Shown here one piece after another: positions 56,614 through 64,000 of a stretch of DNA of 64,000 bases. The translations under genes were made by a program, and so were the position numbers. The first letter of the stretch is position 1; every line of letters begins with the position of its first letter. The notes beneath the pieces are model-generated. The model did not search any database. It had not been told where the DNA came from and saw only the letters and a program-made list of their open reading frames with translations. Origin of the DNA: Costus lasius (taxonomy: Eukaryota; Streptophyta; Magnoliopsida; Zingiberales; Costaceae); the NCBI GenBank assembly GCA_027563935.2, contig JANVAS020000203.1, forward strand, positions 6,076,001 to 6,140,000. Direction: 5' to 3'.

Positions 56614-58409
56614 GGTGTTCGTTGCTGCAGGTATCTACAACAATGCAAGAACAGCAAGGTCAGTATCAATGTTAAGAATCAATCAGGACTTAAGAAAGAT
56701 TCTTTTTCCCACTATTTTATCTGACTGAAAAATCCATTAAACAGTCCGAAAGAGTAGACACTCTTTTAGTGAGATGGGATCCGGATTTCATACTTGGTCT
56801 CCGCGTCCCGCTCAGGCGACATAAGATGCACAGAGAGTACAAGCACTAATCTCCGGTAGGCAGTCCCTGCCGATCGCCAACCCGTGCGATTCCCCTTCAT
56901 CTGGGCAATCCAGCAGACTGTGCCAACTGAGTTGGTACAACACAGTCTCTGATCCCACAGATGGCTGCCTCCATGTGCTACTATATGCGCCACATATGTA
57001 GCCTACATGGTCAAGCTGACCCGACCTACTCCCTGGACCACCATGTGCTATGCTGAGCAACGAGAAGGGATAAATCCCTACTCTGTAGCACACAGGTGTA
57101 ATCCCACACCGTCTGAAGATAGATGGACGTGCCCACTGAGTGGGTACAACACGGCTCCAACGATAATCAGAACAGTGAGGTTTCGCGTCAGAAGGCTTAC
57201 GAGCTTGATATTTTAGCGTTGGATTTTAACGGTCTTTTATCTTCTTCACTATCATGCAATTCCTATGGTGATAGCAGAAGATGAACTAATCATGCAATTC
57301 TAATATTTAAACAATAAATAAAAGAAAGCATGAATCTTATGTGGTAAAAGCCCATAGCCCTAGTAAGACCTTAATTTAACTTAAGTCTTGACTTGCTTTT
57401 CTTCATGGGGCTTTTGCTGCTCATCTGGCCCAAACCTGGGCCCAAGCGCCATCTGCAGCTCTGGTGCGCCCACCAGGAATTTGCGCCAGGTCCTAGAGTC
57501 GAACCCTGGACCTCCCACCTGGTCCAGCCACTGCTGCATGCGCCTCTGCCAAGTGTGCACTGTGCTCTTGTCTAATTAAATTACAAATTTAACTATCTAG
57601 ACAAGATTGACACGCAGGTCAATTACACATTATAAATTAATTAAACTGTGATTCGCAGATCACAAAAATAAAAATTAATTTATAATTAATTCCCAGGCAC
57701 GCAGGCCCCAGCACAGCACACATTAAAAACGGGCAGCCCACATAAGATTAAATAAACATACATATGGCATCATACAACATGTGATCCAATCAGGAAAATT
57801 AAATTTCGAAAAACCCCATGGGCATCAATTTTAATTTCCTTATTTGCCCTACAACCTTACAACGGTCTATTACTAGGGATCCACTCATCCATCCTAGTCA
57901 GATCCACTGCCCTTGCATGCACCAAGTCCTAACTGACTTGAGTCGACCATAAGGTCAACCATGCATGCGCCAGGGCTGAACAACCACAATGAGGTCTGGC
58001 AAGCGGGTGTGACCCCGGGCCTAACTCATGTGCGTTCATGGGTTGCCTCAATCAGACATCGCTACACGCCTGTCTGCAGCTGACCTGTAGCCACCACGTG
58101 CTTGCGCACAGGTGCTACCTGGTCAACCCATCAAGGCTGTCAGATAGTCTGATCAGACTTTTGGATCTAACTTAGGGGGTGACTTCAACCCCAATAACCC
58201 GTCTAAGGGTTTAATGCAAGGCATTAGATCTAGTGAGGTCGCGCAAGTGAAATGGTTTTTAAAACATAACAACATGCGCCAACAACATGCGCCAAGGAAA
58301 CATACATAAAGTTTCGGATATGCAAACTTAACATGTAATTTTTCGCATGGTGAAGATCTAAGCATACAAATGAATACATGGATCACACAGCAATCATATG
58401 AACATATAA
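56614..58409 (-). other. Element D leader
   Basis: About 1.8 kb, collinear with the A and B leaders. It contains hairpins at 56917-56946 and 57128-57153. The splice-site-like sequence (minus) is TACTGAC (56659-56665), a pyrimidine-rich tract and GTAG (56635-56638). ORFs within it are not conserved proteins. Confidence 0.78.
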
Positions 58410-58411
58410 CA

Positions 58412-58428
58412 CTGGCTCTGATACCAAT
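58412..58428 (-). other. Element D primer binding site
   Basis: The reverse complement reads TTGGTATCAGAGCCAG, adjacent to the 5' LTR; initiator tRNA-Met type. Confidence 0.85.
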
Positions 58429-60111
58429 TGAAGGTCCCATAGATAAGGGGGGGGGGGGCGAAACCCTAGTAGGAGGCGCAACAATGTCTCTAGCGGAATC
58501 TAGGGCTTCTAAAGGATCTTTATATGTCATATAATCAACTTTAGTATGATTGAATAGAAGAAACGAATTCATACCGTGGCCATTTCAAGATGGCGCCTTG
58601 GAAGCAAAAGTTGCAAGCGCCTCTTCTCCAAAGTCTCGCACACAAGATGAACAATGTGCTTCTTCCTTGGTGCTCCTTGTGCTAGCAAGGTTCCAAGGTT
58701 GTCTTGCCGAATGGAAGGGAGAGGAGATGATGATTTCTTCTCTTGGCCGAATCCTCCTCAGCGTCAAAGCGTCGCCACACACGAAAAAAACGTTAAGAGG
58801 AATAATTCGGAGAGGCGAGAATAGAGAGCACTCTATTCGGTCATGAACCATCTCCAAGTGGAGATCATGGTTACTAAAAATAGCAACCACTCATCGCTCC
58901 AACGTTCACGCCAAGTGAACATGTCGCCACACCTTGAACCATGCGCTCATTTCATGAGCCGGTTCAATTTGGTTCGGTTTAAGAACCAATCAAGCCAAGC
59001 AATGAAGTCTAGATCTCAAATAAACCCTAAGGCTCCAGATCTGACCGTTCATCTCTTGATGCTCTTGATCTCACCGATCTAGCATCTATTCTCTCGATCG
59101 AAGCTTACCGATCTCAAGCCCTAATCAATCAAACATGATCAGACTAGATCTCACTTACAATCAGAGATAAAAACCCTTTAAACTGAACCTAACCAATTCA
59201 GTCCACACGATCTGACTTAAGTAAGCCATATCATCAAATTGTGCGACCCTGAGGGTTTCCTTTAAATGTCGGTAACGATAACTCACGTTATCACGATCAG
59301 TGAGGGGTATCTAGCAACACATCACTGTCTCCCGATATAAAAGAAATGAGTCTTCCAAGACTACACCCAAAAACAGCACAAGTGTGAGTCAACTCACAAG
59401 GCATGCATAATTCCTTTGCCACTGGATGTTCTTATTGGACAAGCGTGTCAAGCTTGTAACTCCAATATGATGAGCATGATTAGATCAGATGAACACTGTC
59501 ATCTGGGTATGGCCATACACTTTCTCTATCATCTCATCCAGGGGGCCCCTTTAGAACATCACACTCCTTAAACAAGGAGACGGCAATCCTATGTCTATCA
59601 CTAGTGCCCTAACCTGACTCAAGCTCATTATCCAAGATAGTCTATAATCATTATGTTTCAAATGATATTGAACTACCTCAAAACAATGACAATCATCATT
59701 TAGAAAACACAAGTGATCTCAAGTCAGAGGAAATGTGCCACTTGTCATATTCAAGGATTATTCACATTGTGACAAACAATTGAATATCCTAGTAGGGTCT
59801 GTCCAGTACATCCAATGTACCCATGAGTCTACATCTTATTCCATGCTCGAAGCATCCTATAAGACTAGAACACATATTAGTCTTAACCATATCAAGGCTG
59901 TCTCATGTTCACCAAGATATATCGACTAAGGACATTATAGCCTGTCAGCCTAGCTGAACAGCTTTGAGACATTATTCAGAAGAACATATATTGCAGCAGA
60001 CAATGTAGCTAACTGAATAATAACCATGCCTTTATAAACATAAACGTTTATTACATGATACTGTTACAATCCCAAGGCCTCAAACATTAGGCTTAAGGGC
60101 ATACCCCAGCA
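58429..60111 (-). repeat. Element D 5' LTR
   Basis: Partner of 51035-52712. Its G run is longer (58448-58457), a typical slippage site. Its outer end is TGCTGGGG rather than TGTTGGGG because of one substitution. Palindrome at 59507-59518; hairpin at 59277-59292. Confidence 0.92.
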
Positions 60112-63100
60112 ATTAGAGAGCAGGTTGGTGCTCAGCACTTGGAGTCCTATGTTGAGACTGTTGGGCGAGCACGCACCATTGAGAGATACATAGCTGAGAG
60201 GAGTTCTCATGTTGCCGTGACAGTGATTCCTGCAGCTGAGGCGGCGGTTCCTCAGTATGGTAGTGGCGGCAAGGGTAAGAAGTACCCTAAACATAAGGAC
60301 TACAAAAAGAGCAGGTATAAGCCTTACTCCTACAAGGCACCGCAGCAGTCTAGGGATGCACCGCAGCAGTTCAGGGATGTCAGAGATGTAAAGAACAGTA
60401 TCACAGAGGATAGGATTTGTAATTATTGTGGGCTCAAGGGACATCTAGTGAAAGACTGTCATAAGAGGAATGGTGTATGTTTCAGGTGTAAGAAACCTGG
60501 ACACATGATCAAGGACTGCAAAGAGCCTGAGATACAGCCTAGAGGCGCAGATAAGCCTACAGTCCAGACTAGAGTTTATGCTGTGGCTGAGAAGGATACA
60601 CAAGCTTCCCGATCCGTTGTGGAAGGTACCTTATTTGTATTTGATCAGTTAGCTCGCATTTTATTTGATCCTGGTGCAAATTTGTCTTTTGTATCTGTTA
60701 AGTTTGCTGCATGTTTACCTGTGTTACCTAAGGTGATGAATTATGTTGTGTCTGTGAGTACTCCCTTAGGAACATCATTATCTACAGATACTGTGTGTGC
60801 TGATTGTGTGGTGCATGTAGAGGGTTATGAGTTACTAGTGGATTTAATCCTCTTAGACATGCAAGATTATGATGTCATCCTAGGTATAGATTGGTTATCC
60901 TCACATCATGCCTCTGTGGATTGCTTTGAGAAAGTAATCACTTTAAATCTGCTAGATGGGACTAGGATTTTTGTGAGAGGTCTAGTGTCAGACCAAGGAC
61001 CGCATGTGATATCTTTCCTGCAGGCCAGGAAGTTACTTGCTAGTGGGTTCAAGGGTTATCTTGCGCATGTTAAGGTGCAGGATGATTCTACTTCTGATTT
61101 GACTCAGATGGCGGTGGTGAAAGAATTTCCTGACGTGTTCTCTGAGGAATTTTCAGGTTTACCACCAATTCGAGAGGTAGAGTTTGGCATTGAATTGGCG
61201 CCAGGTACGGCACCTATCTCCAGAGCTCGTTATCGTATGGCTACTTCAGAGTTGGCCGAGCTTAAGAAACAACTAGAGGAATTGCTAGAGAAAGGGTATA
61301 TTCGGCCTAGTGCTTCTCCCTGGGGAGCGCCAGTGCTATTTGTGAAGAAGAAAGATGGAACCCTGAGGATGTGTATAGACTACAGGCAATTGAACCAAGT
61401 GACTATCAGGAATAAGTATCCTCTTCCCAGAATTGATGATCTATTTGATCAATTACAGGGAGCGACAGTGTTCTCTAAGATTGATATGAGATCAGGGTAT
61501 TATCAGCTTAGGGTCAAGGATGAGGATATATTTAAGACTGCTTTCAGGACCAGGTATGGGCATTTCGAATTTTTAGTTATGCCTTTTGGACTGACGAATG
61601 CACCTGCCGTTTTCATGGATTTGATGAACAGGGTGTTTCACGAATTGCTTTATTCTTGTGTGGTAGTTTTTATAGACGATATTTTGGTGTACTCTCAGAC
61701 TACTTCGGATCATGTCAGTGACTTGCGCAGAGTGCTGGAGGTTTTGAGGAAGAACCGGTTATATGCCAAGGCTAGTAAGTGTGAGTTCTGGCTAGAGAAG
61801 ATCAGTTTTCTGGGACATGTGATTTCTGGTCAGGGGGTATCTGTGGATCCAGTTAAGGTGCAAGCCATCCTTAATTGGGGAAGACCGACTAGTGCTACTG
61901 AGATCAGGAGTTTTCTGGGTTTGGCAGGTTACTACCGGCGATTTGTTGAGGGATTCTCCAAGCTGGCGGGTCCTTTAACTAAATTAACCAGAAAAGAGGC
62001 TAAGTTTATTTGGGATGACAAGTGTGAAGAGAGCTTTCAAGAGCTGAAGAGGAGGTTGACTAGTACACCGATCCTCATTATTCCTAGTGATGGGGAAAGG
62101 TTTACTGTATATACGGATGCTTCAGGCAAAGGGTTGGGTTGTGTCTTGATGCAGAAGGGTTCTGTAGTAGCCTATGCTTCGAGACAACTGAAGGAGTATG
62201 AGTTGAACTACCCTACTCATGATTTGGAGTTGGCGGCCGTAGTTTTTGCTCTGAAGATATGGCGTCACTATTTGTTGGGTCAAGAGTTCGATCTGTTCAC
62301 TGATCACCAGAGTCTCAAGTATATCTTCACTCAGAAGGAGTTGAACATGAGACAGAGAAGATGGATGGAGTTGATCAAAGACTATGACTTCTCTATTCAG
62401 TATCAGGCTGGAAAGGCCAATGTGGTGGCGGATGCACTGAGCAGACATCCAGTTACTTCAGTAGCGGCACTACGAGTCAGTGAGTGGCGGTTACTGCAGG
62501 AGTTCAGCGATCTCAGGATCAGTGTTTCTCCTAGAGTTCAGTCGGGTTATGTGGCTTTTCTCAGAGTACAGTCTGCTTTGTTGCAGAAAATCAGAGATCA
62601 GCAGTCAGTGGATCCGAAATTAGTTCAGATCAGGGATAGTTTGGTTACAGGCGCAGTTCAGGATTTTAGCCTGTCTGATGATGGTATTCTTCGGTTTCGT
62701 GGAAGGGTATGTGTCCCTGAGGAACCGAGCTTGAGGAAAGAAATATTGGAGGACAGCCATAACTCCAAATATTCTCTACATCCTGGTGTGACTAAGATGT
62801 ATCAGGACCTTAAGAAAAATTTTTGGTGGCCGGGTATGAAGAAAGAAGTAACTGATTTTGTCTCTAGATGTTTAACCTGTCAGACTGTAAAGGCTGAACA
62901 CCAGAAACCTGGTGGTTTGTTGCAGCCCCTTCCTATTCCTGAGTGGAAGTGGGAATGCATCAGTATGGATTTTGTGTGTGGTTTGCCTAGAACCAGATTG
63001 GGTCATGATGCTATTTGGGTGATTGTTGATAGACTCACTAAATCAGCCCATTTTCTTCCGATCAAGATGACTTATCCTTTAGAGAGACTGGCCAAATTGT

Positions 63101-64000
63101 ACATTGATGAGATAGTCAGACTACATGGAGTGCCGGTTGATATTGTGTCTGATAGGGACTCTCGGTTTTTGTCCAGATTTTGGAAGAGTTTACAGGAGGG
63201 TTTGGGTACTAAGTTGAGTTTTAGTACAGCATACCATCCTCAGTCTGATGGCCAGACGGAGCGTACTATCCAGACTCTAGAAGATTTGTTGAGAGCCTAT
63301 GTGGTTGATTGGAGTTCTGAGTGGAACCGGGATCTATCTTTGATAGAGTTCACTTATAATAATAGTTTCCACTCCAGTATTCAGATGGCTCCTTATGAGG
63401 CTTTGTATGGAAGAAGGTGTAGGACTCCCTTGTGTTGGGAGGAGACTGGTGATAGAATGATTTTGAGATCTGATGCAGTACAGGAGACTACTGATAAGGT
63501 CAGAGAGATTCAGGATAAATTGAAAATTGCTCGGGACAGACAGAAGAGTTATGCTGACGACCGTCGTCGTTCCCTGGAGTTTATGGTAGGGGATCATGTT
63601 TTCTTAAAGGTATCACCTACTAAGGGTGTAATGAGGTTTGGCAAAAAGGGCAAGTTGAGCCCTAGGTTTGTAGGCCCTTTTGACATTATTGAGAGAATTG
63701 GTCCAGTGGCTTACCGGTTAGCTTTACCTCCTGCTATGGATCATGTGCATAATGTGTTCCATGTTTCTGTTTTGAGGAAATATCATCCTGATCCATCTCA
63801 TGTGTTGGAGTTAGAACCTCTTCAGATTCAGAGTGACTTGACATTTGAGGAAAGACCTCTTCGGATTGTGGATAGAAAGGACAAAGTTCTGAGGAACAAG
63901 ACTATACCTTTGGTAAAGGTTATCTGGGGAAATCAGTCGGTTGAGGAGGCAACTTGGGAGACTGAAGCTGATATGAGGAAATTTTATGCTTACCTCTTTG
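60112..64000 (+). CDS. Element E gag C-terminus and pol, open to the window edge
   Basis: I read this frame (first codon at 60112) to the end and found no stop in about 1296 codons; it is partial on the right. In order: two CCHC zinc knuckles (from about 60418 and 60478); protease with FDPGA where the family has DSGA or DTGA (60667-60675); RT with FIDDILVYS (61669-61695); RNase H with YTDAS, DLELAA, TDHQS and ADALSR; integrase HHCC finger (62758-62885), then MDF, SDRDSRF and DGQTERT; and a C-terminal chromodomain-like motif ([12 protein letters not shown], about 63945-63980). It is Tekay-type by domain order and this tail. Catalytic residues of RT, RNase H and integrase look intact. The protease Pro and the upstream gag TAG are the visible defects. 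Confidence 0.88.
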   Translation, partial: MREQVGAQHLESYVETVGRARTIERYIAERSSHVAVTVIPAAEAAVPQYGSGGKGKKYPKHKDYKKSRYKPYSYKAPQQSRDAPQQFRDVRDVKNSITEDRICNYCGLKGHLVKDCHKRNGVCFRCKKPGHMIKDCKEPEIQPRGADKPTVQTRVYAVAEKDTQASRSVVEGTLFVFDQLARILFDPGANLSFVSVKFAACLPVLPKVMNYVVSVSTPLGTSLSTDTVCADCVVHVEGYELLVDLILLDMQDYDVILGIDWLSSHHASVDCFEKVITLNLLDGTRIFVRGLVSDQGPHVISFLQARKLLASGFKGYLAHVKVQDDSTSDLTQMAVVKEFPDVFSEEFSGLPPIREVEFGIELAPGTAPISRARYRMATSELAELKKQLEELLEKGYIRPSASPWGAPVLFVKKKDGTLRMCIDYRQLNQVTIRNKYPLPRIDDLFDQLQGATVFSKIDMRSGYYQLRVKDEDIFKTAFRTRYGHFEFLVMPFGLTNAPAVFMDLMNRVFHELLYSCVVVFIDDILVYSQTTSDHVSDLRRVLEVLRKNRLYAKASKCEFWLEKISFLGHVISGQGVSVDPVKVQAILNWGRPTSATEIRSFLGLAGYYRRFVEGFSKLAGPLTKLTRKEAKFIWDDKCEESFQELKRRLTSTPILIIPSDGERFTVYTDASGKGLGCVLMQKGSVVAYASRQLKEYELNYPTHDLELAAVVFALKIWRHYLLGQEFDLFTDHQSLKYIFTQKELNMRQRRWMELIKDYDFSIQYQAGKANVVADALSRHPVTSVAALRVSEWRLLQEFSDLRISVSPRVQSGYVAFLRVQSALLQKIRDQQSVDPKLVQIRDSLVTGAVQDFSLSDDGILRFRGRVCVPEEPSLRKEILEDSHNSKYSLHPGVTKMYQDLKKNFWWPGMKKEVTDFVSRCLTCQTVKAEHQKPGGLLQPLPIPEWKWECISMDFVCGLPRTRLGHDAIWVIVDRLTKSAHFLPIKMTYPLERLAKLYIDEIVRLHGVPVDIVSDRDSRFLSRFWKSLQEGLGTKLSFSTAYHPQSDGQTERTIQTLEDLLRAYVVDWSSEWNRDLSLIEFTYNNSFHSSIQMAPYEALYGRRCRTPLCWEETGDRMILRSDAVQETTDKVREIQDKLKIARDRQKSYADDRRRSLEFMVGDHVFLKVSPTKGVMRFGKKGKLSPRFVGPFDIIERIGPVAYRLALPPAMDHVHNVFHVSVLRKYHPDPSHVLELEPLQIQSDLTFEERPLRIVDRKDKVLRNKTIPLVKVIWGNQSVEEATWETEADMRKFYAYLF

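Larger units (their letters stand above)
51035..60111 (-). mobile_element. Element D: complete young Angela-type Ty1/copia copy
   Basis: LTRs 51035-52712 and 58429-60111, leader, gag-pol and both priming sites, all on the minus strand, flanked by exact ATTAG (51030-51034 and 60112-60116). About ten single-base differences between the LTRs are visible by eye (about 0.5%), the lowest of the pairs here. Coding lesions prevent autonomous activity. It is inserted in E's gag. Confidence 0.95.
47360..64000 (+). mobile_element. Element E: Tekay-type Ty3/gypsy chromovirus (runs off the window)
   Basis: 5' LTR 47360-50209, primer binding site, gag with one nonsense codon, and a pol that stays open to the window edge. 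It is inserted in the C2b RT. CCTAT (47355-47359) is the expected left target duplication. It is split by the complete copia element D (51035-60111). The end of the readable pol carries a chromodomain-type motif expected of Tekay chromoviruses. Confidence 0.88.

Overview
This 64 kb window is plant DNA made entirely of nested LTR retrotransposons. No host gene was found. The plant assignment rests on Ty1/copia elements of the Angela (BARE-like) type, Ty3/gypsy chromoviruses including a Tekay-type element, primer binding sites complementary to initiator tRNA-Met, and several layers of elements inserted into one another. No species can be named from the sequence.

Layout, left to right. An Angela-type element, A (+), enters from the left edge inside its 5' leader (1-1025). 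Its gag-pol (1026-4906) carries one visible frameshift, and its 3' LTR ends at 6622. A sits in the pol of a Ty3/gypsy element, F (+), whose pieces lie at 6623-6755, 8459-10427, 12162-13569 and 24347-24595. F is further split by two solo LTRs of A's family (6756-8458 and 10428-12161, each with an exact 5-bp target duplication) and by a full-length but dead copy, B (13570-24346). B itself carries another solo LTR (18570-20268). F's 3' LTR ends at 24595, where it interrupts the pol of an older, second-family Angela-type element on the minus strand, C1 (24596-27679).

C1's leader is interrupted by G (27680-33976, minus strand). G is a compact, apparently non-autonomous LTR element with a single 446-codon ORF. 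Its LTR ends, polypurine tract and a C-terminal coding remnant match F. G's right LTR is cut by a second-family complex. First comes a degenerate minus-strand copy, C3 (LTR 33977-36200, pol remnant to about 38549). It is joined head-to-head to a plus-strand pol (38550-41596), then an LTR (41618-43483) that serves a second gag-pol (44630-47359) directly downstream. That second pol is interrupted by a Tekay-type chromovirus, E (+, from 47360 to beyond the right edge). E's gag holds a complete young minus-strand copy of A's family, D (51035-60111, target duplication ATTAG). After D, E's gag/pol frame runs open from 60112 to the window end.

The nesting is therefore C1 > F > A, B and solo LTRs (with a further solo LTR in B) on the left, and C1 > G > C3/C2 complex > E > D on the right. 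None of the copies has a complete undamaged coding set within the window, so recent movement of these families must have relied on proteins made elsewhere. The most interesting signals are the F/G pairing, RNA hairpins with compensatory changes in the leaders, a GNRA-type hairpin in the LTRs, and a conserved 3' splice-site-like element just before gag in both Angela-type families.
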